Positions 1 through 8,464 are shown, numbered from the stretch's first letter. The stretch is 64,000 nucleotides of DNA from Gemmatimonadota bacterium (GCA_029262175.1 JAJCZV010000030.1:1-64000), one strand, 5' to 3'. Notes: generated by a model not told the origin, from the letters alone. Made by a program: numbers and translations.

Positions 1-1
1 G

Positions 2-277
2 ATCCGAATCGCCATCGGCGCCCGCCCGAGCGAGGTGCGGCGGGAGGTCGTTCGCCGCTCGCTCCTGGTGGTATCGGGAGGCCTGGCGGTCGGTCTCGTC
101 ACCGCTGTGTTCAGCACCCGCCTCATGGAAGGTCTTTTGTATGGCGTCGAGCCGACCCAACCGACCGCGTTTCTGGTCGCGGCGGCGTTGCTCACCGCGA
201 TCGCCGGCGTGGCGAGTTGGATTCCCGCTCGGCGCGCGGCGCGCGTCGACCCGGTGGAAGCGCTTCGAGCGGACTAG
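2..277 (+). CDS. ABC transporter permease, MacB/ADOP type (C-terminal fragment)
   Basis: The frame is already open at the left edge, so only the last 91 residues are visible and the start lies outside the window. The fragment begins with IRIAIGARPSEVRREVV, the cytoplasmic segment that precedes the last two helices of FtsX-like permease domains. Two hydrophobic stretches follow, and it ends with PARRAARVDPVEALRAD, the C-terminal signature of MacB/ADOP permeases. The family works with a MacB-like ATPase to move substrates or couple ATP hydrolysis to the periplasm. ADOP proteins are abundant in Acidobacteriota and Gemmatimonadota. Substrate cannot be inferred. Confidence 0.85.
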   Translation: MRIAIGARPSEVRREVVRRSLLVVSGGLAVGLVTAVFSTRLMEGLLYGVEPTQPTAFLVAAALLTAIAGVASWIPARRAARVDPVEALRAD

Positions 278-477
278 CCTAAGCGCGGCACGAGACATCG
301 AGTCGACCATCCGCGCCACCGTCTCAGTGTGAACCACCGCTGCAAACCTGACCTAAAGATCGGGGACACGGCGGTGACGGAACGATTATCGCGCTGAGCG
401 ATACCAACCAGGTCCCGACGATCCAGGGAAGCGACGCATGCCGCGGATCGCAAGACAACTCACGCGGAGAACTGATC

Positions 478-1167
478 TTGAGAATCAGCAGGACGCTTCT
501 TGCGTTCCTCGCGATCTTCGGCAGCAACGCTTCTTCGGCGTCCGCGCAGGGATCTCCGGTGCCCGAGGCGATCCTCCCGAGCGAGGGATGGGAGTTTCTC
601 AACGGGGAGTGGCGCAAGGACTGCGTCTTTTACGCGGATCAAGACCGCGACGGGCGGATCGATTATCGACGGGCGCCGACGCCGTGCGGCTCTTTCAACC
701 ACCTCGTCTGGTTCGATCGCGATGGAGATGGATTCTTCGATGCGGACACGACCGATGGCGAGCCGATCCGTGTGCCAGCGATATCGCGTCCCATGCTCAC
801 CCGCGAATCGGGTGAAAGGGTCCCGTGCAGCCTGTGGTCCGGCATCCCGTCGACACCGCACGTCCTTGCGGCCGCGCTCACTTCGGAGCTTCTGGTTGAA
901 CACGAGTTTCGGCATTTTTCGGTCGTGTATCCGGTCTCTCCTGCGGGTGGATACCCGATCGGATTCAACCCGGACGGAACCGTCGAGTCCGAAAACTTTC
1001 GGGACATGCGTTGGCGGATTTCCGAGGACGGTGCACTCGTGATCGAAGCCGCCCCCGGTGTGCACCATGAGTGGCGATACGATGAGCGCTGCGGGACGCT
1101 CTTTCGCGAGCTCGAGTTCGGCGAAGGACGAGCTGCGAGCGAGATCTACATGGTGGAGGACCGGTGA
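478..1167 (+). CDS. Secreted protein with two Ca-binding EF-hand-like loops, unknown function
   Basis: 229 residues from a TTG start. I chose it because a classical signal peptide follows at once, with a likely cut after ASA at residue 23. The mature part carries two DxDxDG loops: DQDRDGRID (about 54-62) and DRDGDGFFD (about 80-88). Such loops bind calcium in EF-hand and dockerin-like proteins. The rest, which has several cysteines and aromatic residues, resembles nothing I recognise. The stop overlaps the start of the next gene (GTGA), so the two are probably co-translated and work together. The 200 bases upstream hold only a small hairpin (TATCGC/GCGATA, 387-403) and no gene that I can support. 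Confidence 0.75.
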   Translation: MRISRTLLAFLAIFGSNASSASAQGSPVPEAILPSEGWEFLNGEWRKDCVFYADQDRDGRIDYRRAPTPCGSFNHLVWFDRDGDGFFDADTTDGEPIRVPAISRPMLTRESGERVPCSLWSGIPSTPHVLAAALTSELLVEHEFRHFSVVYPVSPAGGYPIGFNPDGTVESENFRDMRWRISEDGALVIEAAPGVHHEWRYDERCGTLFRELEFGEGRAASEIYMVEDR

Positions 1168-1745
1168 CCCGAAGCGCGCCTGCCTCGCTTTCGGTGGACG
1201 GACCGAAGCTCTCGGTGGCCGCCACGAAGCGAATACGGCTCGGCGTCGTCGCCGGGCTCAGCGTCTACGTCGTTTGGCTAGCCGTCGCTTACCGCTACCA
1301 CTTCGTGGATGGCGTCAACCTCCTCATACACGAAGCGGGGCACGTCGTGTTCGCCCCCGCCGGCGAGGTCATGTCCTTCCTCGGCGGCTCGTTGCTTCAG
1401 CTCGCGTTTCCGCTCGTCTTCGTCTTGTACTTTGGTAGGCGACGTCAAGCGTTCGAGGCTGCGGTGTGTGGCGTGTGGGCTGCGGAGAGCGCGATGTACA
1501 CGGCCGAATACATGGCCGATGCAAACGCGCTCGCGCTTCCCCTGGTCGGCGGACACATCCACGACTGGCGGTGGTTGTTCCAGAGAAGCGGCCTACTGGA
1601 GCACGCAGAGGCGATCGGTGGATGTCTGCACGTGCTGGCCTTCTTGAGCGCGATCGTCGCCGTGTGGTTCGCGGCGAGGGCGATTCAAAACCAGGACGAG
1701 GGGCCTTCCCCTATCGCGGCGGCATCGACGGTCCGCGCACCCTAG
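1164..1745 (+). CDS. Membrane protein with HEAGH zinc-protease motif
   Basis: 193 residues, GTG start overlapping the preceding stop. There are about four hydrophobic segments (near 25-45, 72-90, 95-115 and 160-178). Directly after the first is LLIHEAGHVVF, with HEAGH at 56-60, the HExxH zinc motif placed at a membrane segment as in M50 site-2-type peptidases. A second zinc-ligand candidate (AEYMADANAL or the GGHIHDW region) follows. It is short for M50 and has no clear NPDG motif, so peptidase activity is inferred, not shown. Its partner is the overlapping upstream gene for a secreted Ca-loop protein. A non-catalytic membrane protein keeping an HExxH by descent is the alternative. Confidence 0.7.
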   Translation: MTRSAPASLSVDGPKLSVAATKRIRLGVVAGLSVYVVWLAVAYRYHFVDGVNLLIHEAGHVVFAPAGEVMSFLGGSLLQLAFPLVFVLYFGRRRQAFEAAVCGVWAAESAMYTAEYMADANALALPLVGGHIHDWRWLFQRSGLLEHAEAIGGCLHVLAFLSAIVAVWFAARAIQNQDEGPSPIAAASTVRAP

Positions 1746-1770
1746 ATCAGCGCTGGGATCCAGCTCGTCC

Positions 1771-2055
1771 TCAGGCCCCTTCCACTTTTCTCAGATACCT
1801 TCGACCGAGTCGGGCGAAGCGGTCGTCGCCGTCTGTCTCTGCCTGCTCGATGAGCGCCCTCATGTGGACGACCAACTCCGGATCACCCCACATGTATCCT
1901 GTGGCGAGTTCGGCGCTGCGCGTGTTGCCCTGGTCTGCCCCTTCCAACAGGGCGCGCGCCGCCGCGAACGCGTAGTCGGAGGACTCGCGCGCCGGTAGGA
2001 CGTAACGCGGTTCGGGCTCGCTCGCCGCATCTTCGTTTACGAACGCTCTCGACAT
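1771..2055 (-). CDS. Hypothetical protein, 94 residues
   Basis: A small soluble protein. The longer open frame upstream is a shadow of the macrodomain gene. The ATG at 2055 is preceded by GAAGAAGAGA about 7 bases away, a good ribosome site, which decides the start. The sequence is acidic to neutral and helical, with YVLPARESSDYAF, TGYMWGDPELVVHM and a C-terminal FARLGRRYLRK. It has no signal peptide and no known motif. It runs divergently from the macrodomain gene and convergently to the HEAGH gene. Function unknown. Confidence 0.6.
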   Translation of the reverse strand: MSRAFVNEDAASEPEPRYVLPARESSDYAFAAARALLEGADQGNTRSAELATGYMWGDPELVVHMRALIEQAETDGDDRFARLGRRYLRKVEGA

Positions 2056-2160
2056 TCTGCCGTCTCTTCTTCGGGGATCGTGTGCAACTCCACCGCATAG
2101 CATCGTCACAAGGAGTCGAACGAGTCGCTCACGGTATGAACTTCGCGGGATAGAACCGCC

Positions 2161-2697
2161 ATGTCGAATCATCGGATGCAATTGGTCAGCGGCGATATCG
2201 CAGGGCTCCACGTCGACGCGATCGTAAATGCCGCCAACGAAACGCTTTTGGGCGGAGGCGGCGTGGACGGCGCGATTCACCGCGCAGCCGGCCCACAGCT
2301 GCTCGAGAGCTGTCGCGCGATCGCCGAAGTGCGCCCAGGCGTGCGGTGCCCGACGGGTGAGGCGCGGATCACGCCGGGGTTCAACCTCCCTGCGCGCCAA
2401 GTCGTTCACACGGTGGGCCCGGTGTGGCGCGGCGGCCAATCGGGGGAGGCCGAAGCCCTCGCCTCCTGCTACGTGACGTCGATGCTGCTCGCCGCCGAGC
2501 ACGGAGTGACAACCATCGCGTTTCCGGCGATCAGCTGCGGCGTCTTCGGATACCCGGTCGCGCTGGCCTGTCAGGTCGCGATCGAAACCGTGAACACGTG
2601 CCTCGAAGCGGATCCGCGCATCGAGATGGTGGTCTTCTCGGCCTTCAGTCTCGAAGTGGAGGCGGCACTCTCCGCCTCGTTGGACTCAGATCGATGA
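2161..2697 (+). CDS. Macrodomain protein, O-acetyl-ADP-ribose deacetylase type
   Basis: 178 residues, a complete single Macro (Appr-1-p processing) domain of the YmdB class. Visible motifs are VSGDI (9-13), [19 protein letters not shown] (21-39), which supplies the ADP-ribose pocket and the catalytic Asn/Asp-Gly region, and ISCGVFGYP near 125. Family members hydrolyse O-acetyl-ADP-ribose or remove ADP-ribose from proteins or RNA in the cytoplasm. The stop overlaps the start of a membrane protein gene (ATGA), suggesting a two-gene operon. Assignment to the fold is secure. The physiological substrate is not known. Confidence 0.92.
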   Translation: MSNHRMQLVSGDIAGLHVDAIVNAANETLLGGGGVDGAIHRAAGPQLLESCRAIAEVRPGVRCPTGEARITPGFNLPARQVVHTVGPVWRGGQSGEAEALASCYVTSMLLAAEHGVTTIAFPAISCGVFGYPVALACQVAIETVNTCLEADPRIEMVVFSAFSLEVEAALSASLDSDR

Positions 2698-3428
2698 AGC
2701 TCGCCGCACGGAAGACCATCGCCGTCGGCTCACTCCTGACGCTCGGGGGTCTGGCCGCGACCGTGTCGGGCCCATCCTACTCCGGGCAGGGCGACCTTCG
2801 CCTGGCGTTCCTCCCCTTGTTGCTTCCGCTGGGGCTGACGGTGTTCGGCGTCATCGCGTCCAAAGCCTGGGCGCGTTGGCTCGCGCTAGCCTCCGCCATC
2901 GCACTGCTTCCTTGGGCCCTCGCCATCGTCGCCGAAGACGGCTTCAGAATTCGGCAGATCGAGCCATGGCTGGTGTTGGGCGCCTCGGTGCTTCTACTCA
3001 TCACGTTGACGGGCCGGGCGACCTACGACGACTTCGAGGGACGCGACCCCACAGAGCGGTGGGCTGGGCGTCGCATGGCCCTGATCCGGTGGACGGTCAT
3101 CTGCAACGTCGCCGCCGTCCTAAACCTCTGGACCTTCGCCACCGCGTACACGCCTGCGGCCGCCTGGCACACGCTCATCCCGGGATTGTCGGCCGTGGGT
3201 CTGGTCCTCGGGGCCGGGTTCCTCGCTCGGCAGAAGACGGTCGGCCTTCTGATCCTGGCGGTCTGCTGCGTGGCCTTCCCGCCGGCCGCCTCCTACTTCG
3301 TATCCGAGCAATCCACGGGCGCCGCAGAGAAGCTGTTGTTCGTCTTCCTCTTTCTCCCGGGCTGGACGACGGCCGTGGCCTCGTTGGTCTCGTTCGCCGG
3401 CCCCATCCGTCGGTTCGCGCAGCACTAA
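2694..3428 (+). CDS. Multi-pass membrane protein, unknown function
   Basis: 244 residues from the ATG that overlaps the macrodomain stop (ATGA); the longer upstream frame is not coding. There are about seven hydrophobic segments, starting with [17 protein letters not shown] and ending with [19 protein letters not shown] polar cytoplasmic loop ([20 protein letters not shown]) lies after the third segment. There is no catalytic motif and no transporter signature that I recognise. The overlap ties its expression to the macrodomain gene, but a functional link is only inferred. Confidence 0.7.
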   Translation: MKLAARKTIAVGSLLTLGGLAATVSGPSYSGQGDLRLAFLPLLLPLGLTVFGVIASKAWARWLALASAIALLPWALAIVAEDGFRIRQIEPWLVLGASVLLLITLTGRATYDDFEGRDPTERWAGRRMALIRWTVICNVAAVLNLWTFATAYTPAAAWHTLIPGLSAVGLVLGAGFLARQKTVGLLILAVCCVAFPPAASYFVSEQSTGAAEKLLFVFLFLPGWTTAVASLVSFAGPIRRFAQH

Positions 3429-3489
3429 GTCCCTTCCCTCTCGGGGCGTCGCCCTTGGCCGGGCTTGCGTCCTTCTCTATCCGGCACAT

Positions 3490-3511
3490 ATGGTAACCAT
3501 ATGGTTACCAT
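3490..3511. promoter_or_regulatory. 22-bp perfect palindrome at the arsR-type start, likely autoregulatory operator
   Basis: Two 11-base arms, ATGGTAACCAT then ATGGTTACCAT, make a perfect dyad, and each arm is itself nearly symmetric. The second arm contains the ATG chosen as the regulator start (3501), so a bound dimer would block both transcription and initiation. ArsR-family repressors paired with SRPBCC proteins are commonly autoregulated, so this is the natural operator. Binding is inferred. Confidence 0.65.
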
Positions 3512-3827
3512 TTCAAAACGACTCGATCAGACGTTCGCGGCGCTTTCCGACGCCACGCGCCGAGCGATCCTCGCCCGTCTCGCCGATGGAGACGCGACGG
3601 TGGGCGAACTCGCGGCTCCGTTCGACGTATCGAGGCCGGCGATTTCCAAACATCTCCGCGTGTTGGAACGCGCCGGTCTGGTCGAGCGAACGAAGGACGG
3701 ACGAATGAGTCGGTGCGCTTTGGACGCGCGCCCCATGAAAGAGGCGGCGGGTTGGGTCGAGGACTACCGGGGATTCTGGGAGGGGCAGCTCGCCGCGCTG
3801 TCTCGCTATTTCGAAACCAAACCCTAA
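3501..3827 (+). CDS. ArsR-family winged-helix repressor
   Basis: 108 residues. The frame runs upstream to 3465, but the family N-terminus and the operator position favour the ATG at 3501. A winged helix-turn-helix fills most of the protein: LSDATRRAILARLADGDATV (15-34), then ELAAPFDVSRPAISKHLRVL (36-55) as the recognition element, and the wing VERTKDGRMSR. There are no metal-binding cysteine clusters, so this is the metal-independent subgroup usually followed by an AHSA1/SRPBCC gene, as here 16 bases downstream. It probably represses itself and that partner through the palindrome at its start codon. The inducer is unknown. Confidence 0.9.
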   Translation: MVTISKRLDQTFAALSDATRRAILARLADGDATVGELAAPFDVSRPAISKHLRVLERAGLVERTKDGRMSRCALDARPMKEAAGWVEDYRGFWEGQLAALSRYFETKP

Positions 3828-3843
3828 CCGAGGAGCACCCGAC

Positions 3844-4296
3844 ATGAGCACGCAGACCGCCACCGCCCTCCGCGTCTCACAGATGATTCAAGCCGACCGC
3901 GAAGCCGTCTTCGCCGCCTGGACCGAACCGGACTTGATCAAGGCCTGGTCCTGTCCCCCGGGCGCTTCCGTGGTCAGATCGGAAGTCGATCTCGAGGTCG
4001 GCGGGGCTTACGTGCTCGGGATGCGAGGCGACGACGGGGCCAGTTATACCGCGTTCGGCACGTATCGCGAAGTCGTCCGTCCGGAGAAACTCGTCTACAC
4101 CTGGGACTGGGAGCAGTCCGAACACGCCGTGGGAGAGACGCTGGTCACCGTAGAGTTCATCGAGCGAGGCGACGCGACCGAGGTCGTCGTCACCCATGAG
4201 CGCTTCCCGGATGCCGAGCGCACCGAGGGTCACCGACAGAGCTGGACGTCGTGTCTCGCCAAGCTCGGGACCACGCTCGCCGGAGACGAAGTTTGA
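3844..4296 (+). CDS. SRPBCC (AHSA1-like) domain protein
   Basis: 150 residues, one START-like AHSA1 domain: N-terminal strand VSQMIQADREAVFAAWTEP, then PPGASVVRSEVDLEVGGAYV, the typical central YREVVRPEKLVYTWDWE, and the C-terminal helix HRQSWTSCLAKLGTTLAG. The fold forms a hydrophobic cavity for small ligands. It is the usual companion of the ArsR-type repressor just upstream and probably shares its transcript. A GAGG-type ribosome site lies just before the ATG. A weak hairpin (GACCG/CGGTC, 4295-4307) follows the gene. Ligand and reaction are unknown. Confidence 0.88.
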   Translation: MSTQTATALRVSQMIQADREAVFAAWTEPDLIKAWSCPPGASVVRSEVDLEVGGAYVLGMRGDDGASYTAFGTYREVVRPEKLVYTWDWEQSEHAVGETLVTVEFIERGDATEVVVTHERFPDAERTEGHRQSWTSCLAKLGTTLAGDEV

Positions 4297-4365
4297 CCGT
4301 AGCGGTCTGATCCGCGAAGGTGGGGCGCTTCACCCACGCACCCGACCCGGAGGCAAAGGCCCCTC

Positions 4366-5739
4366 GTGTCAGCCGATCGATCGGCCCGCGCGCCAATAGA
4401 TTTGTCGACCGGAAGGATTCTGCTCTTCTGGGCGCCTCTGGCGGCGACGTGGTTGATGATGGCCTTCGAGGGCCCCTTCCTCGCGGCCGTGGTCGCGCGT
4501 CTTCCGGAGCCGACGATCGGCCTTGCCGCATACGGCGTGTCGATCGCGATCGCCGTGCTGGTCGAGTCGCCGGTCATCATGCTTCTCAGCGCGGCGACTG
4601 CGCTCGTGGAAGATGCCGTCAGTTATCGGCGACTGCGCGGGTTCGCCAACGGCCTCAACGCGCTCTCGACCGGGCTGCTGCTCCTCGTCTTGATCCCGGG
4701 GATCGGAGACTTCCTGTTTGGCACGGTCCTCGGACTCCCCGAGCAGGTCAGTCGTCTGACCTACGGAGCCTTGTGGTGGTTTTTGCCCTGGCCGGCCGCC
4801 ATTGGGTACAGGCGGTTCGTTCAAGGCGTCCTGATCCGGTCCGGGAAGACGCGGCTCGTCGCCTACGGGACCGTGATCCGTTTGGCCGGCATGTCCGGGG
4901 GGGCGATTGCCCTCGCGACCCTGACCGATCTACCGGGCGCCTCCGTGGGGGCGGCGGCGCTTTCAACGGGGGTCGTGATCGAGGCGTTGGTCGCCCGCTG
5001 GATGGCTCGGGATGCGATCAACGGGCTCTTGGCGGCGTCGGATCCGGCGGCCGGAGTCGCGACGATCTCCGAGGGGCTCGGCTATCGCGAGATCGCCACG
5101 TTCTACTACCCGCTGGCGCTCACCTCTCTCATCGGCCTCGCGATCCAACCCATGCTCACCTTCTTCATGGGACGCGGCGTCGAGCCCGTCGTCTCGCTGG
5201 CCGTGTTCCCGGTAGTCGGGTCCCTCGCCTTCATGTTCCGCGCGATTGGACTGAGCTTCCAGGACGCGGTGATCGCCTTGCTTGGGAGCAACGGCGAGGG
5301 GTACAGAGAGATTTCTCGATTCGCGTTCGGGCTCGGCCTCTTGATCACGGCGATCCTCGCCGCCATCGCATTCACGCCGCTGTCCGCCGTCTGGTTCCAG
5401 ACCGTATCCGGGCTGTCTCCGGAGCTCGCGCGCTACGCCACCACGGCCGCGCGCGCACTCGGTCCCGTCCCCTTCCTCGGAGTCTGGTTGTCTCTCCAGC
5501 GCGGCGTGTTGATGCGGAACCGCCGGACTCGTCCGATCACCTATGCGACCGCGGTCGAGATCGCGACCGTAGCCGCCGTGTTCGTGATCGTCGGCCGAGG
5601 GTTGGGTTGGACCGGAGTCACCGCGGCGTTCACGGCGGTCACCGGGGGTCGGGTGACCGCCAACCTCTACATGCTTACAAAGACTCGGCGAGCCCTACTC
5701 GGCGCCAAGAGCCCAGAGGCGAGGACCGTCGGGGACTGA
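4366..5739 (+). CDS. Multi-pass membrane transporter, MATE-superfamily or ANKH-like (tentative)
   Basis: 457 residues from a GTG with GGAGG upstream. About twelve hydrophobic segments form two similar halves. The first opens ILLFWAPLAATWLMMAFEGP; the second opens ATFYYPLALTSLIGLAIQPM and continues with FFMGRGVEPVVSLAVFPVVG. This two-fold layout and the FW-PLA openings recall MATE/MOP exporters and the progressive-ankylosis (ANKH) family. I assign the superfamily with moderate confidence and cannot name a substrate. It stands alone between the SRPBCC gene and the propeller gene. Confidence 0.6.
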   Translation: MSADRSARAPIDLSTGRILLFWAPLAATWLMMAFEGPFLAAVVARLPEPTIGLAAYGVSIAIAVLVESPVIMLLSAATALVEDAVSYRRLRGFANGLNALSTGLLLLVLIPGIGDFLFGTVLGLPEQVSRLTYGALWWFLPWPAAIGYRRFVQGVLIRSGKTRLVAYGTVIRLAGMSGGAIALATLTDLPGASVGAAALSTGVVIEALVARWMARDAINGLLAASDPAAGVATISEGLGYREIATFYYPLALTSLIGLAIQPMLTFFMGRGVEPVVSLAVFPVVGSLAFMFRAIGLSFQDAVIALLGSNGEGYREISRFAFGLGLLITAILAAIAFTPLSAVWFQTVSGLSPELARYATTAARALGPVPFLGVWLSLQRGVLMRNRRTRPITYATAVEIATVAAVFVIVGRGLGWTGVTAAFTAVTGGRVTANLYMLTKTRRALLGAKSPEARTVGD

Positions 5740-5815
5740 CCCCTGGGAGAGGGGCCCTGGGCCGCCGTATATTCGGTTCGTCTCAGCGACTCTTTAGAGC
5801 TACCAGGAGGTAGGG

Positions 5816-6853
5816 ATGTTTGATCGAGCACGAAGATTCGCCCTTGTCGCGCTGGTTGGCGCGTCCGGCCTGACGGGTGCTCTCTCCGCACAGGACCACA
5901 CCGCGTCGAGCGATCTGCTTCAGATCGACGAGTGGACGGTCCCGTATGCGGAGAGTCGGCCTCGAGATCCCTACGTCGGACCGGACGGGCGGGTCTGGTT
6001 CGTGGGTCAGCGGACCCACTACGCGGCGGCCCTCGACCCCAAGACGGGTGAATTCGTCAAATACGACATGGACGAGGGGACGGGGCCGCACAATCTCATC
6101 GTGGCCGCCGATGGGATGATCTACTACGCGGGCAACGCCGCCAAACACATCGGGATCATCGATCCGGCCACGGGCGAGATCGACAAGATCATGATGACCG
6201 ACGAGCGCGCGCGTGACCCGCATACGCTCGTTTGGACCGAGGACCACGACATTTGGTTTACGGTTCAAGGCGGCAATCTCATCGGATTTCTGGACACGGA
6301 TACGCGCGAGGTTCGACTCGTCGACGCGCCGGAGGTCGAAGGGGGACGGGGCACCTCGAGTCGTCCATACGGCATCGAGCTCGACTCCAAAGGCCGACCG
6401 TGGATCGCCCACTTCGGGACCAACCTCATCGGCATGGTCGACCCGGGCTCGTTCGAACTGGTCGGGTACGATTTACCCGAGGGCTCTCGACCTCGACGGA
6501 TCGTCGTCGACTCCAAGGACCGCGTCTGGTACGTGGACTACAGCCGCGGCAAGCTGGGGCTGGTCCTGGAGGGCGACGGCTTCCAGCGGGAGTGGGATCT
6601 TCCGGCCGGCGAACAGTCGCGACCTTATGCGGCTGCGATCGACAAAGACGATCGGATCTGGCTGGTCGAGACGGGCGTGCAACCAAACCGTTTCGTCGGC
6701 TTCGATACGAACTCGGAAGCGTTTCTCGACGTCGTCGAAGTCGGGAGCGGCGGGGGCACGATCCGGCACATGTACTACGACGAGGCGACCGACGCGATCT
6801 GGTTCGGCACCGATGTGAATACGGTTGGCCGCGCGGTCCTCAAACCGCGGTAA
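5816..6853 (+). CDS. Secreted Vgb-like beta-propeller protein (streptogramin lyase family fold)
   Basis: 345 residues, ATG preceded by AGGAGGT. A signal peptide ends near ALSAQ (residue 26). The rest is a chain of propeller blades with the repeated pattern D-x-x-GRVWFV, DPKTGEF, DPATGEI, DGMIYYAGN and DSKDRVWYVDY, as in virginiamycin B lyase and related YVTN/NHL proteins. True Vgb enzymes are cytoplasmic antibiotic lyases. This exported version, beside a haem-motif protein, more likely serves as an extracytoplasmic sensor or quinoprotein-like scaffold. Antibiotic resistance should not be assumed. The next gene starts 8 bases after the stop. Confidence 0.8.
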   Translation: MFDRARRFALVALVGASGLTGALSAQDHTASSDLLQIDEWTVPYAESRPRDPYVGPDGRVWFVGQRTHYAAALDPKTGEFVKYDMDEGTGPHNLIVAADGMIYYAGNAAKHIGIIDPATGEIDKIMMTDERARDPHTLVWTEDHDIWFTVQGGNLIGFLDTDTREVRLVDAPEVEGGRGTSSRPYGIELDSKGRPWIAHFGTNLIGMVDPGSFELVGYDLPEGSRPRRIVVDSKDRVWYVDYSRGKLGLVLEGDGFQREWDLPAGEQSRPYAAAIDKDDRIWLVETGVQPNRFVGFDTNSEAFLDVVEVGSGGGTIRHMYYDEATDAIWFGTDVNTVGRAVLKPR

Positions 6854-6861
6854 CCCCGACC

Positions 6862-7488
6862 TTGTCCAAGTGGGTTGCACCCGCGGCGCTATTCGGCGTC
6901 GCGGGTGTCGTCGTCTTCGGGCTGTTCGCGTTCGATCAGACCGCCTTGGCCGTTCCACTCTCGGGTGCGCGGTTGGCGTCCGGTCTACAGATCGACGGGC
7001 CGCCTCTTGGCCACACCGGCGGCTTCGGTGAACCCACGTGCGCGGAGTGCCATGTCGGGTCGCCGCTCAACGAGCCGGGATCGACACTCGACGTGATCGG
7101 GCTAGACTCCACGTTCCAGCCCGGCGCGGAGTACCGCGTGACGGTGCGCTTGCGATCGTTCGACATGCTGGCGGCCGGATTTCAGGCGACGCTGCGCTGG
7201 GATGGGGGTCCGAACCGCGGCGGCTCCGCGGGCGAACTCCGTACCGAGGGCGAGCGCACCACGATCGTCGCTGACGAAGCCGGAGTGGTGGCCTATGCGC
7301 AGCACACGGCCTTGGGCACCGAGGCAAATGGCGACACGGCGGACTGGGTGTTTTATTGGACCGCGCCAACCGACCCCGGCTCGGTGTTGATTCACGTCGC
7401 GGCGAATTCGGGGAACGGCGACAATTCCCCGCTCGAAGATCTCATCTACACGCGCGTGGTTTCGCTACAACCAGCAAGGGATCGTTGA
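6862..7488 (+). CDS. Membrane-anchored protein with one c-type haem motif, choice-of-anchor V/Reeler-like
   Basis: 208 residues from the TTG at 6862, the only start that places an N-terminal helix (about 7-25) directly after the propeller stop. Behind it comes GHTGGFGEPTCAECHVG: CAECH (C60, C63, H64) is a haem c attachment motif inside the TGxxGEPTCxxCH context of choice-of-anchor V proteins. The following beta-rich part (GAEYRVTVRLRSFDMLAAGF, then VVAYAQHTALG) fits the Reeler-like domain. It probably binds one haem outside the cytoplasmic membrane. It is transcribed with the Vgb-like gene and overlaps the GNAT gene (TGATG). Confidence 0.78.
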   Translation: MSKWVAPAALFGVAGVVVFGLFAFDQTALAVPLSGARLASGLQIDGPPLGHTGGFGEPTCAECHVGSPLNEPGSTLDVIGLDSTFQPGAEYRVTVRLRSFDMLAAGFQATLRWDGGPNRGGSAGELRTEGERTTIVADEAGVVAYAQHTALGTEANGDTADWVFYWTAPTDPGSVLIHVAANSGNGDNSPLEDLIYTRVVSLQPARDR

Positions 7489-7964
7489 TGTCCGACGTCA
7501 ACATTCGAGACGCTACGGCCGAAGACGCAAGAGACCTCGCTGCATTGGTCGTCGCGCTCAACCTCGGTCTCGGGTGGGGGGAGTGTCGATACGAGGCGGA
7601 CGACTTTCTACGCGACGGCTTGGGGCCCAACCGATGGTTCGACACCCTGGTTGCGGTGGACGGTGGCGAGTTGATCGGATACGCGATGTTCCATCGGTCC
7701 TACGATACCGAGACGGTTCGGTGCGGCAGCTACCTCTCCGACCTCTACGTGGCGCCGGGAGGACGTGGAGATGGCGTGGGTTGGAAACTCCTGGCCGGCG
7801 TCGCGGCCCGCACGCAGGAATGGGGCGGGAACGTCGTGTGGTGGATGACAACGGAGGAGAACGAACTAGGGAAGCGCTTCTTCCATCGCGTGGCCCAGCA
7901 CGTCCCCGGGCTCGAAGTCTGGGTAGCGGAGGAGGAGAATTTCCAGGTGCTTGCGGGAGGCTAG
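7488..7964 (+). CDS. GNAT-family N-acetyltransferase
   Basis: 158 residues. The ATG shares a base with the preceding stop (TGATG). The fold shows VNIRDATAEDARDLAALV at the N-terminus, IGYAMFHRSYDTETVRCGSY in the middle, and the acetyl-CoA loop LSDLYVAPGGRGDGVGWKLL, where RGDGVG replaces the usual R/Q-x-x-G-x-G/A. The C-terminal WWMTTEENELGKRFFHRV is standard for GNATs of the diamine acetyltransferase-like group. It transfers acetyl from acetyl-CoA to an amine; the acceptor is unknown. It ends four bases into the convergent sixA gene. Confidence 0.88.
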   Translation: MSDVNIRDATAEDARDLAALVVALNLGLGWGECRYEADDFLRDGLGPNRWFDTLVAVDGGELIGYAMFHRSYDTETVRCGSYLSDLYVAPGGRGDGVGWKLLAGVAARTQEWGGNVVWWMTTEENELGKRFFHRVAQHVPGLEVWVAEEENFQVLAGG

Positions 7965-8464
7965 TCCTCGCGAGGTCCGAGCTTCTTGGGGCGCCAAAAC
8001 CCGGCTAGCGTCGCCTCGCCGGCCGACCCGATCTCTGCCCAATCATCGAGGTCGAGTTCGACGGCGGCCAGCGCCGCGGTCGACATCTCCTCGCACTCTC
8101 CCGTCAGTACGGTCACGAGCGCCGAAATCCCGGGGTTGTGCCCCACGACCATCAGACACTCTGCGTCGTGCCCCATCTCCTCGATGACGTCGACGTACGT
8201 GTGCGGTGACGCCAGATACAACTCCCGAGTGACCTCTATATCCACGTGCTGTTCAAACTCGCCCGCCGCCAGCTCTGTCGTCGCCACGGCACGGACGGCG
8301 CTCGATGTGAGGATTCGGTCCGGCACCAAGTCCTCGTCGACGAGGAGCTGACCCATGCGGGGCGCATCTCGCGCGCCGCGCGGACTGAGGGGGCGATCGT
8401 GATCTTTGATGCCACGGTCATCCCAAGATGACTTGGCGTGTCGGAGTATCAGAAGTGTCTTCAT
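7961..8464 (-). CDS. sixA: Phosphohistidine phosphatase SixA family
   Basis: 167 residues. It opens with MKTLLILRHAKSSWDD, the RHxK signature of SixA in which H9 is the phospho-acceptor, followed by DHDRPLSPRGARDAPRMG. The second catalytic histidine is in MVVGHNPGIS. SixA removes phosphate from histidine residues of phosphorelay proteins in the cytoplasm. The length matches the family. It lies 91 bases downstream of the AtoE-type transporter on the same strand and converges with the GNAT gene with a four-base overlap. Confidence 0.92.
   Translation of the reverse strand: MKTLLILRHAKSSWDDRGIKDHDRPLSPRGARDAPRMGQLLVDEDLVPDRILTSSAVRAVATTELAAGEFEQHVDIEVTRELYLASPHTYVDVIEEMGHDAECLMVVGHNPGISALVTVLTGECEEMSTAALAAVELDLDDWAEIGSAGEATLAGFWRPKKLGPRED

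Noticed and set aside
5816..6853. Virginiamycin/streptogramin resistance gene
   Set aside because: The protein has a signal peptide and lies with a haem-motif protein; the propeller fold alone does not show lyase activity.
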